A stretch of 33,008 nt of DNA. It comes from CALGLS01 sp047626155 (GTDB lineage: Bacteria > Bacteroidota > Bacteroidia > Chitinophagales > Saprospiraceae). Each line of letters opens with the position of its first letter. Positions within the stretch are counted from its first letter, which is position 1. The position numbers and the translations under genes are program-made. Positions 1 to 8,676 of the stretch are shown here, one piece after another. The notes below the pieces were generated by a model, which was not told the DNA's origin, ran no database searches, and saw only the letters and a list, made by a program, of their open reading frames with translations. The stretch is taken from positions 1 through 33,008 of the forward strand of contig JBLHRR010000045.1 in the NCBI GenBank assembly GCA_047626155.1, in the 5' to 3' direction.

Positions 1-117
1 GACTTCATCCTATGTATTCACGAAGGGAGCGCAGGAATCAACCAATTCCAACTAATCATCCATACTCCCGTACACCAAAAAACGACCTCACTGCATCTTC
101 CCAATACAACAGTTGTT

Positions 118-142
118 CAACAACAACAACAACAACAACAAC
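118..142. repeat. (CAA)n microsatellite
   Basis: About eight uninterrupted CAA units lie just upstream of the sigma factor gene. Read in frame from a TTG at 113 they would encode a run of eight asparagines at the N-terminus of an extended sigma factor. The conserved sigma domain begins only after the ATG at 200, so the tract more probably sits in the leader. Changes in unit number would not shift the reading frame but would change leader length. Confidence 0.85.
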
Positions 143-199
143 GAAGACATAGGAAATGCACCCGATACTTCGTTTATTTTTAGTCGAAAACACATTAGA

Positions 200-736
200 A
201 TGACGGAACTCGAACTCATAGAAGCCTGTAGGAATGGGGATCGGCATGCGCAGAAGCTGCTTTATAATCGCTATTCTCCAAAGATGAATGGCGTTTGTAT
301 GCGCTACTGTAAGAACCGCGAAGATGCAGAAGATGTCCTCATTGAGGGCTTCTTTAAAGTACTTACCCATTTACATCAATACAAAGGAGCTGGCAGTTTT
401 GAAGGCTGGATCAGAAGGATAATGGTCAACGAGTCCCTCATGTTTTTGCGCAAGCGCCACAACTTTAAACTCACCGTCGAAATTAGCAACATCGAGCTCA
501 AAACCAACCTAAGTATTGAAGACGAATTAATGGCTGCCGACATTCTGGCTCTTCTTGATAAGCTGCCAACCGGATACAGAACTATTTTCAATTTATATGT
601 ATTAGAAGGATACAAACATCGGGAGATCGCTGATCTGCTCGGCATTAGTATTAACACCTCCAAGTCGCAACTAATTCTGGCAAAGAAACGGATGCGAACA
701 TTGGTAAAAGCCAGTCAGTACCCTGACGTGGGTTAA
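200..736 (+). CDS. ECF-type RNA polymerase sigma factor
   Basis: This 178-residue protein has the two-domain layout of extracytoplasmic-function sigma-70 factors. Region 2 is in the first half, with the core-binding and -10 recognition helices (YCKNREDAEDVLIEGFFKV, then FEGWIRRIMVN). Region 4 is a C-terminal helix-turn-helix (HREIADLLGISINTSKSQL followed by LAKKRMR). The ATG at 200 is chosen because homology-like sequence starts there; an in-frame TTG at 113 would only add a low-complexity poly-Asn stretch. The gene directly downstream, 30 bp away on the same strand, encodes a membrane protein with the layout of an anti-sigma factor, so the two probably form a sigma/anti-sigma pair that transmits an envelope signal. 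Family assignment is firm; the regulon cannot be deduced. Confidence 0.93.
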   Translation: MTELELIEACRNGDRHAQKLLYNRYSPKMNGVCMRYCKNREDAEDVLIEGFFKVLTHLHQYKGAGSFEGWIRRIMVNESLMFLRKRHNFKLTVEISNIELKTNLSIEDELMAADILALLDKLPTGYRTIFNLYVLEGYKHREIADLLGISINTSKSQLILAKKRMRTLVKASQYPDVG

Positions 737-766
737 AAACATAAATAATACAACAATAGATTTACA

Positions 767-2050
767 ATGAAAGATTCAAAAGATATATTCGACCTTTTTA
801 AGGACAATGAGGACAAACTCAATCAGCGTCCGACTGATCGCGCCTGGGATCGCTTGGAAGGGCGTTTGGACAATCATAAGCAGAATAGCCAAGCACCTCA
901 ACGAGCACCAAGGCTGATTCGAAAATGGCTTTCTATGACGGGCGTACTTTTGGTACTGGTACTGGCCATCTCTGGGCTTAGTAACCTTTTTCAAAATAAA
1001 CCAACAGCTACAGCTATGAATCAGAGACCAGTTTCTCCTCAATTTGTTTTGGAAGAAATCGGCTTGTATAGCGATCAGAACAACACTAGAAAAGACATTG
1101 ACCTCTATCGGACACAGCTCAACCGATTGAATACCAATCCGATCCTAGAGGGTGATCCTTCTAAGGAATTAAGAATACAACAAAAGGTATTCATTACCAT
1201 GCAAATTGAAAATGAAAAAAAGGCCAAGGCCGAGAATACAAATCAAAAGCCGAGACAAATCGCTGCGAATAAAAAGGTTGCAAAATCTTCTGAGTCGGTA
1301 AAAGCAGATGCAATCGTATCTAAAGATGAAAAAGAGATGTTAGCTACTGCCCCGACGGCATCAACAATGTCGACTATTGAAAAACCTGATGATTTTAATG
1401 CACGTTATTCCGCAGAGGCAGCAACAGAAGTTAATGCGGATATAGCCGTAATGGATGAAATTACAGTTGCTTCTGCTCCTACAGAAATGATGAAAGAGTC
1501 AAACGTAACAAGTTATGAAAATGGAAGTTCCTTGTCGGTGAATCAGCTAGACATATCAAACTTGAACTGGCTCTTGGGGCAATGGGATTCACCATCATAC
1601 AACAATAGTACTACAGAAACGGGGGAAGCAAAAAGCTCCAAGACTGAAAATCAGAATAAAGCACAATCTTTCGAGAAGTGGACGCAGACGAACGCCAATA
1701 CCATTAGTGGACAAGGTTTTATATTGGACAATGGAGAAAAGACACCGATGGAATCTATGCAGATTACAGAAATAGAAAATGAACTTTATTACATTCTTAA
1801 CATTGGCAAACAAGCGCCATTACGATACAAGTTGAAATCCTATACTCCAGAGAAAATCATTTTTGAGAATAGCGAACTGCCTTTCCCTAATCAAGTGATC
1901 TTGCAGAGAAGCGAAGATGGGAGAAGCTTTTGGACCATTTTTCAGAATGATACTTCACTACAATTAAATGAAGAGTTGAGGGAATACTTCGAGCGGAGGA
2001 ATGAAATTAGTTCGGAGCAGATTAAGCGGGTGATGACCAAGAAACAATAA
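767..2050 (+). CDS. membrane-anchored anti-sigma-like protein with C-terminal DUF6265-like domain
   Basis: A 427-residue protein encoded 30 bp after the ECF sigma gene. The first ~50 residues are charged and cytoplasmic in character and could bind the sigma factor. One hydrophobic segment (about residues 57-74, MTGVLLVLVLAISGLSNL) would span the inner membrane. Residues ~80-260 are a low-complexity, Lys/Glu/Thr-rich linker. The C-terminal ~260-400 region starts LNWLLGQWDS and contains EKWTQTNANTISGQGF, a pattern like the DUF6265 lipocalin-like family. Topology and position support an anti-sigma or sigma-regulating role with a periplasmic sensing domain, but no classical zinc-binding anti-sigma motif is visible. 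A hairpin with a T-run follows the stop codon. Confidence 0.7.
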   Translation: MKDSKDIFDLFKDNEDKLNQRPTDRAWDRLEGRLDNHKQNSQAPQRAPRLIRKWLSMTGVLLVLVLAISGLSNLFQNKPTATAMNQRPVSPQFVLEEIGLYSDQNNTRKDIDLYRTQLNRLNTNPILEGDPSKELRIQQKVFITMQIENEKKAKAENTNQKPRQIAANKKVAKSSESVKADAIVSKDEKEMLATAPTASTMSTIEKPDDFNARYSAEAATEVNADIAVMDEITVASAPTEMMKESNVTSYENGSSLSVNQLDISNLNWLLGQWDSPSYNNSTTETGEAKSSKTENQNKAQSFEKWTQTNANTISGQGFILDNGEKTPMESMQITEIENELYYILNIGKQAPLRYKLKSYTPEKIIFENSELPFPNQVILQRSEDGRSFWTIFQNDTSLQLNEELREYFERRNEISSEQIKRVMTKKQ

Positions 2051-2089
2051 ATTAGTCTTTCATATCTGAGTTAAGTAACAACGAAAAAT

Positions 2090-2188
2090 TAAATCCCGAT
2101 TTGGAAACGATTATGTAAATCAAAACGACCACAGGAAGAGTGGTTTACATAATTGTTTCCACGAAAGAAATCGGGAAATTATTTTTTG
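2090..2188 (+). terminator. long inverted repeat with T-run after the anti-sigma gene
   Basis: The arms CCCGATTT (2095-2102) and AAATCGGG (2168-2175) enclose a second arm pair, 2103-2122 and 2141-2160, which match at 18 of 20 positions as reverse complements. A short spacer containing CCACAGGAAGAG separates them. The sequence after the right arm has a T-rich tract (ATTTTTTG, 2181-2188), so it can act as an intrinsic terminator for the plus-strand gene. The stem is longer than usual for a terminator, so a small palindromic mobile-element remnant is an alternative. Confidence 0.6.
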
Positions 2189-2208
2189 TGTAATACTAAA
2201 GGGTATTT

Positions 2209-2246
2209 AAAAAAGGATTCCCGAATGCCAACGACATCCGGGAATC
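2209..2246 (-). terminator. intrinsic terminator of the TPR gene
   Basis: GATTCCCG (2216-2223) pairs with CGGGAATC (2239-2246). Read on the minus strand, the hairpin is followed by CC and six T residues (complement of the A-run at 2209-2214). It lies about 50 bp beyond the stop codon of the minus-strand TPR gene. Confidence 0.7.
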
Positions 2247-2297
2247 TAAATACACATTCAATTATTTCTTAAAAATCTGTTTTGTAACGGCATGCTC

Positions 2298-3719
2298 TTA
2301 TAATGCCTCCGGATTGTAGTACCGGATAATTGCTTTTACGTCTTTGTCCTCTTTTAAATCAGGACAAATTTCAAATAATAAGTGGTGTAGGTGGTAGTTT
2401 TCCAGTAAGCCCTCCCTTAATGTATCCATCGCTGTGGTTTTATCCACGTTGATGAATTGGCAAGCTGCCTGACAATATAACAAACGCGCATCGTAAGTAT
2501 TTTCAAAAGCCTCATCCAATAGCTCCAATGCTGCGCTGATCTTTTTTCTGCTGATAAAAATTTGGGTCAGTTCCGACCAATAGCTTCCGATCTCTGGCCC
2601 GATAGTCGTCGCTTTTTTATAGAGAGGAATCGCCCTCGTAGGAAAACCCAATTTGACATGGTTTTTCGCCAAAGCGGCTATGTAATCATCTCGCTCCGGG
2701 TCCAGCTTTACCGCTTGTTTATAAAAGTGAAGTGAACTTTCCCAGACGCCCTGCATCGCATAGCATTGTCCAATGAGGAAATACGTGTCTGCTGCTTTAG
2801 GGTCCAACGCCAATGCTCGGTATAGGTAAACTTTAGCTTTTTCATAATCGCCCAACTTCTCCATGCATTCGCCAATTCGGCAAAGCAACTCTTCATCCGC
2901 ATCAATCAATTCCAATAGTTTAAGATAAAGTGGCAATGCCTTTTTCCACATGTGCAAGGAATGACAAAGTTCTGCGCAATCCAAGTAAGCCAATTCAAAA
3001 TTCTCATTCACAATGATGGCATAATCGAAAGCATCAAGGGCTTTCTTATATTCTCCTACTGCAAAATAAGCATGCGCTAAGTTAAACCAGGCCATAAAGG
3101 AATATGGCTCAAGGTCAAGAACCTGTTTGTGTAAAACAACAGACTCCTGATATTTATGAGAAAGCTCTACGCAAAGATAAACTCGACCAAGGGCTTCCTT
3201 ATTTTTTGGATTTTCAAGAATGGCCTCTTTCAAAGATTCAAACATTTGGTCATACTCTTCGGTACGTTCAAAGACGAATGCTTCCATGTTGTATACCTCA
3301 GAAATTTGTTCCGGAATGTGAAAACATTGAATTTTCAAGTTGGTTAACAACTCTTTCGCAATCTTGTATTCTTCTCGGTAACAGTAAGCACGAACGCGCA
3401 TCAGACTGACTTCGAAATTAGAATATCCGAAAATTTCAGCTCGATCCAATGATTCAAATGCCTTGTCAATATCTTTGATGTAAATTAGCAGACGTGCTTT
3501 GCGCAAATGCAGGAGACCAGATTCTCTGTATTGAGAAAGTGCCTGATTGATGATATCCAAAGCATTTTCAATATTGTTTTCCTCCTCGTAGTGGTCCAAG
3601 AGAGAAACAAATTCCTTTTCTCCAAAAGAAGGAAAACTCCCTCTTTTAGTGTGATGCTCGTACTGAGCAATAAGTTCGTTGGCGGCCTTTCGGCATTTGG
3701 TTTGTATAAAGTGCTTCAT
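2298..3719 (-). CDS. tetratricopeptide repeat protein
   Basis: A 473-residue protein made almost entirely of TPR helical hairpins. Recognisable units include YSFMAWFNLAHAYFAVGEYK, ADEELLCRIGECMEKLGDYE and AADTYFLIGQCYAMQGVWE, each with the alternating small and aromatic residues of the TPR consensus. There is no signal peptide or membrane segment, so it should be cytoplasmic. TPR arrays are protein-interaction scaffolds, and proteins of this layout are common in Bacteroidota with no assigned role. The ATG at 3719 is the natural start. It is transcribed alone, convergent with the sigma/anti-sigma pair and followed by an intrinsic terminator. Family certain, function unknown. Confidence 0.9.
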   Translation of the reverse strand: MKHFIQTKCRKAANELIAQYEHHTKRGSFPSFGEKEFVSLLDHYEEENNIENALDIINQALSQYRESGLLHLRKARLLIYIKDIDKAFESLDRAEIFGYSNFEVSLMRVRAYCYREEYKIAKELLTNLKIQCFHIPEQISEVYNMEAFVFERTEEYDQMFESLKEAILENPKNKEALGRVYLCVELSHKYQESVVLHKQVLDLEPYSFMAWFNLAHAYFAVGEYKKALDAFDYAIIVNENFELAYLDCAELCHSLHMWKKALPLYLKLLELIDADEELLCRIGECMEKLGDYEKAKVYLYRALALDPKAADTYFLIGQCYAMQGVWESSLHFYKQAVKLDPERDDYIAALAKNHVKLGFPTRAIPLYKKATTIGPEIGSYWSELTQIFISRKKISAALELLDEAFENTYDARLLYCQAACQFINVDKTTAMDTLREGLLENYHLHHLLFEICPDLKEDKDVKAIIRYYNPEAL

Positions 3720-4450
3720 AGTTCTGATAATGTTATGGGTACGTATTGTGGTATAGTGTTTTAAATAAAAGTCTAATCTTATAAGCTGTTTATTTTAAAT
3801 TATTAATATCTCGCAGGTCAGTATTAGGTATACAATACTAGTACAAGTTATGCAAAATAACAATAATGTGTATAATTTTAAGACATTCCTATCACATCTC
3901 ACTAATTACAATAATCAGTTTAGCTTGTGAAATGACTTTTTTAATAGTATATAACTAAGTGTAATTTGGGAAACGAAAAGCTGCATTGTATTCAGCCGTA
4001 CAATACAAATAAAGAATGTCCCTAACAACGATCAATCGTTGAGGTAAGTAAGTTCAGGTGGGTTAAATTATAATTCGTTGTAAATGGTCTAACGAAGCCT
4101 TTTGGCTTTGGTTGCAGGAAGTTTTGTTTTTTTTGAAAAATAAAATCCGGGCTTATTATTATCAGCTCTAGAACTGAGATTCCGTTTTTTATTTGAGGAA
4201 ATATTTCGTGGAATCTCAGACCTGTAGCCTCTTCCATCAATGTAATTAAACCTGTGCTGTATAAAGGGCGTACAGAGTCCTTTGCTGTAGGAAGTCTGCT
4301 GGAACAAAAACACTTTTTACTTTGAGTTCCAGGAACATCGCTCCTTTATACTTTCGTCTTTCTTTTCTACAAACGCTGCCAGGGGGCGCTGCACTTATAC
4401 TTCTTTGATTAAGATATAATATGTGATTAGATGCACCGATTCTCTCAAGC
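3720..4450. other. gene-poor gap with inverted repeats
   Basis: About 730 bp without a convincing gene. The first 300 bp are AT-rich and probably hold the promoter of the TPR gene. Between 4080 and 4400 there are exact inverted repeats: CTGAGATTCC (4174-4183) with GGAATCTCAG (4210-4219), GTATAAAGG (4259-4267) with CCTTTATAC (4343-4351), and CTGGAAC (4299-4305) with GTTCCAG (4326-4332), the last pair nested inside the second. Three short overlapping minus-strand reading frames span it, but none shows a recognisable domain. It could be a structured RNA, the 3' region of the YihY transcript, or a decayed repeat element. Confidence 0.4.
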
Positions 4451-5458
4451 TCAAGATTCACTTTCCCTCAAAGCACGCTCTTCATCTATCAGCTTCAAAT
4501 CCCGGTTCACGGCAATACTCGCATTGAGCTCAAAGCCAACCAAAAGAATAAAAGCATTGAGCTGAATCCAAAGCATAATAACGATAATGGTTCCGATGTA
4601 TCCATACAACTGATTGTAGGTATCGAATTCTTTTACATAAAAAGAAAAAACCACAGAAGAAAGAATCGACATAATAGTTGCTAAGGAAGCACCTGCCGAA
4701 AAAAGAGAAAAGCGACGAATGGTAGAACAGCCATAGCGATAAATAATAGCGATTCCGAAATAGAATAAAGCAACCACTATCAACCATCGAAGGCTTTGCA
4801 ATAAAAATCCGCCCATCCCATCTATAGATAAATAAGTCACCAACCAATTCATCAACAACTGTCCCAATACAACGAGAACCACAGACACGATTACCAAACT
4901 AGCTATCAGCAAAGTAAGCGTAATGGCCAACAATCGTTTTCGCCATCCACTGCGTTTCCGAAAGGTAGAACGGTACGATTTTTCAAAACCGCGCATCATA
5001 GACATCATTCCGTTGGAAGCAAAAAAGGTGGCGAAAATAAAACCCACCGATAACAAACCAGGCCTTGGATTCATCGCCACGTCTGCTATCGTATCGAAAA
5101 TACCAACAGGTATAAACTCCTTAAATTGCATTTTCAATTGCCCTAATAAAGCCCCTGTATCCTGTATGTCTAAAAGCTTTTGGTCTTCTACTACAATGTA
5201 CTGAAATAAATACTCCTGCATGTATGGCAGCAATGTCAGCAAGGATAAAATAAAGGGGAACAAGGAAAGAAAGAAACTGAAGGCCATCGAATTGGCCCTG
5301 GTAATTAAAGCATGTTGTTTGATTTCATGTAGTATGAATACCGTCACATCATAAATCGGCACACCGAAAAAGCCTGGAAAGGATCTTTGCTTCGACCAAT
5401 CCAAAAAGGAGGTGACCAGTGGATGGGTGATGATTTTATGTTTTAGCTTTTTTAGCAT
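4451..5458 (-). CDS. YihY/virulence factor BrkB family membrane protein
   Basis: A 335-residue integral membrane protein of the YihY/BrkB (UPF0761) family. It has a cytoplasmic N-terminus, then about six hydrophobic segments, including MAFSFFLSLFPFILSLLTLL, LLSVGFIFATFFASNGMMSM, LLAITLTLLIASLVIVSVVL, WLIVVALFYFGIAIIYRYG, and a C-terminal pair around YGYIGTIIVIMLWIQLNAFI. The motifs ALITRANSMAFSFFLSLFP, ASNGMMSMMRGFE and YGYIGTIIVIMLWI match family signatures. The family was once proposed to be RNase BN, which is now considered wrong; its true role is unknown, possibly transport. The C-terminus is a short charged tail. It is separated by about 250 bp from recF and is likely its own transcript. 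Confidence 0.93.
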   Translation of the reverse strand: MLKKLKHKIITHPLVTSFLDWSKQRSFPGFFGVPIYDVTVFILHEIKQHALITRANSMAFSFFLSLFPFILSLLTLLPYMQEYLFQYIVVEDQKLLDIQDTGALLGQLKMQFKEFIPVGIFDTIADVAMNPRPGLLSVGFIFATFFASNGMMSMMRGFEKSYRSTFRKRSGWRKRLLAITLTLLIASLVIVSVVLVVLGQLLMNWLVTYLSIDGMGGFLLQSLRWLIVVALFYFGIAIIYRYGCSTIRRFSLFSAGASLATIMSILSSVVFSFYVKEFDTYNQLYGYIGTIIVIMLWIQLNAFILLVGFELNASIAVNRDLKLIDEERALRESES

Positions 5459-5668
5459 AAATTATGGGCTAGTTGTTTGGCGTTCCGCCAATAGTGTTTT
5501 TTTTTTACCGCAACTGCCCTCCCTGAGCCAGTCCGACTGTCGCAGACGGGCGGGCTTGAATGGGGGCAACGAGCGCAACGTTAAGTTCCTTTATCGCAAT
5601 GAGGAATTTAAAAATGAGTAAATCATAATTAACGAGGGCTTCCCGAAAAGTAAGTTGCTGCGTAATAA

Positions 5669-5697
5669 GGGAACCCTCATCCACCCTGATTTACCCA
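5669..5697. repeat. dispersed GGGAACCCTCATC-type repeat, copy 1
   Basis: GGGAACCCTCATC followed by CACCCT and TTACCC, lying between the YihY gene and the 3' end of recF. The same words recur at 11311-11350 and, more degenerately, at 17087-17114. The rest of the 5459-5707 gap has no recognisable gene. Confidence 0.5.
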
Positions 5698-5707
5698 CAA
5701 CATAAAA

Positions 5708-6799
5708 CTATGTATCCTTTTTTATAACAATCTCTTTCCAGCTCTGCGCAAAATCTTTGACAAGGTCCACTACCCTGCCCTCATGTGTATCCGAGATAAA
5801 AACCTGGCCGAAATCTTTTTCTATCAACAATTCCAAAAGTTGGCGAACTCTGTTCTTATCTAGTTTGTCAAATATGTCATCTAACAAAAATATGGGATTT
5901 TGTCCTTTTCGCACTTTGAGCAAATCGTGAAGCGCCAATTTTAGAGCAAGAACGTAAGATTTCAATTGTCCTTGAGAGGCAAACTTCTTTAGTTCGTAGC
6001 CCTCAATTTCAAAATTCAAATCATCTTTATGAACCCCAATGGTAGTCCTGGCCAGTATCCGATCTTTCTCCTGAGCATTGCTGGTCATTTCCATGAAATC
6101 TCCCTCTGCCAGTTGGGATTGATACTGACAACCGACCTTTTCTGTCGCTCCGGAAATGTGGCTATAGTATTTTTGAAAAACTGGCAACCAATCTTCAATG
6201 AAGACCTTACGCCTTTCATGAATCAACATTGCTGGAGCGTGCATCTGCTCCGTATAGGTTTCCAACAAAACAGAATCATGTCTTTGCTGACGCGCCATTG
6301 CTTTGAGCGCTGCATTTCTTTGTTTGAGTAACAGTTGGTAGTTCGCCAAAGCTTTCAAATAAGGCATATCCATTTGCGCCAAAGCGGTATCCATGAAACG
6401 ACGACGAAGCTCACTCCCTTCTGTTGCTAAACGAGTATCATCCGGCACAATCATAACTACGGGGATCATCCCGATATGTTCAATCAGCTTTTTATATGGA
6501 ACGCCATTTCGCTCCATCACCTTTTTCTTACCTCTGGGTAATTTAGCAACGATAATTTCCTTTTGCTCCTCGGCAAAAAAAGTCCCTTCGAGTCGTAAGA
6601 AATCTTGGTCGTGTTGAATGATGCTTTTATCTGGCAGGGAGAAGTGACTTTTGCACATGGCCAGATAGTGGATGGCGTCAAGAAGATTGGTTTTGCCTAC
6701 TCCATTTTGCCCGACGATGCAATTGAGGCCTTCGTCAAATTCAAAAACAGCAGAAGGGTAGTTTTTGAATTGAGTTAATTTGAGCTGGTGTATATGCAA
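5708..6799 (-). CDS. recF: DNA replication/repair protein RecF
   Basis: RecF is an SMC-like ATPase that binds gapped DNA and helps RecO and RecR load RecA. All signature elements are present: Walker A GQNGVGKTN, the ABC-type signature ASQGQLKSYVLALKLA, and Walker B IFLLDDIFDKLD followed by the D-loop region and FISDTHE. The reading frame is open to a GTG at 6853, but the TTG at 6799 is preferred. From there the protein is 363 residues, starts HIHQLKLTQFKNY, and places Walker A near residue 30, as in other RecF proteins. A promoter-like TATATTTG lies at 6837-6830 (minus), inside the longer frame. RecF is often near dnaA/dnaN, but neither is seen here. Confidence 0.93.
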   Translation of the reverse strand: MHIHQLKLTQFKNYPSAVFEFDEGLNCIVGQNGVGKTNLLDAIHYLAMCKSHFSLPDKSIIQHDQDFLRLEGTFFAEEQKEIIVAKLPRGKKKVMERNGVPYKKLIEHIGMIPVVMIVPDDTRLATEGSELRRRFMDTALAQMDMPYLKALANYQLLLKQRNAALKAMARQQRHDSVLLETYTEQMHAPAMLIHERRKVFIEDWLPVFQKYYSHISGATEKVGCQYQSQLAEGDFMEMTSNAQEKDRILARTTIGVHKDDLNFEIEGYELKKFASQGQLKSYVLALKLALHDLLKVRKGQNPIFLLDDIFDKLDKNRVRQLLELLIEKDFGQVFISDTHEGRVVDLVKDFAQSWKEIVIKKDT

Positions 6800-6897
6800 A
6801 AGGTCTGTAGTTTGTGTTTCTTGAAGGCACAAATATACTAAGTATAAGATCACTAAGGTAACCTCATTCCCACTTCTTTAGTGGAGTACCATTTTAG

Positions 6898-7093
6898 TGT
6901 GTTTTTAAACACATAGGTACAGAAAGCACATAGCACTTGCTTCGCAAAAGTTCTCACAAGAAAATAGCTTCGCTATTTTTCACATAGATCACATAGCGTT
7001 TAATGCTCCCAAACGCTGTGGTCGTCCCCGTGTATCGCTCGGGAAATGCTTTGCATTTATACCGAGTCGGCTTGTGGCCTCTGGCCACTTTTT
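6898..7093. repeat. cluster of short palindromes between recF and folC
   Basis: Four hairpins occur within 200 bp: TGTGTTT/AAACACA (6898-6913), AAAATAGC-TTC-GCTATTTT (6961-6979), CTCGG plus AAATGC against GCATTT plus CCGAG (7038-7066), and GTGGCC-TCT-GGCCAC followed by five T (7074-7093). The word CACATAG also occurs four times (about 6910-6996). The last hairpin with its T-run resembles an intrinsic terminator on the plus strand, and the one at 6961 could end folC transcripts. No gene fits in the interval 6854-7141. Confidence 0.6.
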
Positions 7094-7141
7094 CATAATT
7101 CTTAAGGAACATTTACAGAACAGATGTGGAAATAATGACTT

Positions 7142-8449
7142 TTAAATAACCTCTGCCACCACAAAAGTAGACCCACCCACATAAATCAAATCTGACTTCG
7201 CTGCTTCTTCTTTAGCTGCCGCCAAAGCCTCCTTCACGGAATCGTACGCATTTCCTTTCAACCCTAGACCAGCCGCCTTATCTCTTAAAATCCCAGCTGC
7301 CAAACCACGAGGGATATCTGGCTTACAGAAATAATAAATAGCCTCAGTCGGAAAGAACTTCAACATTTTTTCTACCTCTTTGTCATTCACCATTCCCAAT
7401 ACAATATGTAGTTGGTCAAAGGTCATACTTTCCAAAGCGCCCATTGCGTAAGTAAGGCCACTTTCATTATGGGCAGAATCACAAATCACGGTTGGGTTTT
7501 CCTGAAGGCGTTGCCAGCGTCCTTTGTAGTTGGTCAGCTCTCTCAACTTTGGCAACCCATTCCTAATATCGTATTCCCGAATCATTTTAAATAAGTCAAG
7601 GTCGTTGATGCTTTCAATGCATTGAAATAAGGTGGCTAAATTTTTCTCCTGGAATGGCCCTTGAATATCAACTTTCACATCATTATAGCAAGGTTTTCCA
7701 TTTCTGTAAATGGTATAGATGGAAGCATCTCCCACTTCTTTCTTCAATTCCGCTCTATAAGTCTGATCTGCAAAAACAATATCTGCACGCATTTCTTTTG
7801 CCTTATCTACAAATACAGACTTCACCTCTTTCTGACTTTCTCCAATGACAACAGGAACCTCCTGCTTTATAATTCCAGCCTTCTCCCCTGCTATCTCCGG
7901 AAGCGTTTCTCCGAGCATTGACTGATGATCCAAACTGATATTGGTGATGACCGATAGATCCGGCTGCATAATGTTGGTAGAATCCAACCGTCCGCCGAGC
8001 CCTGTTTCCACAATCGCAATATCCACCTTTTCTTTTGCAAAATAATCGAAAGCCATTGCTACCGTTATTTCAAAAAAGCTAGGTTGTATTTCTTCAAAGA
8101 GTTCGCTATGATTATTAACGAATTCAATGACAGCCTCTTCAGAAATATATTCCCCGTTTATCTTTATACGTTCCCGAAAATCTGTGTAATGCGGAGAAGT
8201 GTAGAGACCCACTTTCAGACCACGTGTTTGAAAAAGACAGGCGATCAGGTGAGCGGTTGAACCTTTTCCATTGGTACCAGCGATGTGAATAGAATTGAAC
8301 TTATCATGTGGATTCCCCAGCTTTTCACAAAGCGTAGTGATGTTGGTCAAATCCTTTTTAAATGCCGCTTTTCCCTGACGTTGGTACATCGGGAGCTGTT
8401 CAAAAAGAAAGTCGAGGGTTTCCTGGTAAGATGTGAGTGTGTGATTCAT
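7142..8449 (-). CDS. folC: bifunctional folylpolyglutamate synthase/dihydrofolate synthase
   Basis: FolC adds glutamate to dihydropteroate and extends the polyglutamate tail of folates in an ATP-dependent, Mur-ligase-like reaction in the cytoplasm. The 435-residue protein has the P-loop IHIAGTNGKGSTAHLIA (GTNGKGST at residues 58-65), the family block YTSPHYTDFRERIKINGE, the ETGLGGRLDSTN motif, ITNISLDHQSMLGETLPEIA, and the C-terminal ligase-domain motif VICDSAHNESG. Length and motif order are normal for the family. The ATG at 8449 is appropriate. A bidirectional terminator hairpin lies upstream at 8513-8544, so folC probably has its own promoter in the short 8450-8510 interval, although no clear box is visible there. 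Confidence 0.95.
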   Translation of the reverse strand: MNHTLTSYQETLDFLFEQLPMYQRQGKAAFKKDLTNITTLCEKLGNPHDKFNSIHIAGTNGKGSTAHLIACLFQTRGLKVGLYTSPHYTDFRERIKINGEYISEEAVIEFVNNHSELFEEIQPSFFEITVAMAFDYFAKEKVDIAIVETGLGGRLDSTNIMQPDLSVITNISLDHQSMLGETLPEIAGEKAGIIKQEVPVVIGESQKEVKSVFVDKAKEMRADIVFADQTYRAELKKEVGDASIYTIYRNGKPCYNDVKVDIQGPFQEKNLATLFQCIESINDLDLFKMIREYDIRNGLPKLRELTNYKGRWQRLQENPTVICDSAHNESGLTYAMGALESMTFDQLHIVLGMVNDKEVEKMLKFFPTEAIYYFCKPDIPRGLAAGILRDKAAGLGLKGNAYDSVKEALAAAKEEAAKSDLIYVGGSTFVVAEVI

Positions 8450-8512
8450 GGATATTAAAGCGATTAGTGTTTATGCTGAAATCTTTTGTATAAACGCTCT
8501 AGGTCAATACAT

Positions 8513-8544
8513 AAAAAAGAGCAGCTGCAAAGCTACTCTTTTTC
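8513..8544 (-). terminator. bidirectional intrinsic terminator
   Basis: AAAAAGAG-C-AGCT pairs with AGCT-A-CTCTTTTT across a four-base GCAA loop, with A-rich and T-rich flanks on both sides. It can terminate the minus-strand transcript coming from the 8677-9168 gene and keep it from entering folC. Confidence 0.8.
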
Positions 8545-8676
8545 AATTGTATTTTAATTATAATATAATAGACTTTATGCTAAATAGTTTCTATCATGTT
8601 ATAAAAAGCTATTAATTCTAATGGCTTCTTTATAGTTAAGTATTATATAAGCTGAATTTCATTTTTCATATTTACA

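Noticed and set aside
4081..4240. Possible RNase P, tmRNA or 6S RNA because of CCGGGCTTA and hairpins
   Set aside because: The conserved cores of RNase P RNA and tmRNA are not present; a 6S assignment would need a long bulged helix that I cannot trace with confidence.
4022..4461. Three overlapping minus-strand frames of 71-74 codons
   Set aside because: They overlap each other in different frames, contain no domain and coincide with inverted repeats. More likely an RNA or repeat region than genes.
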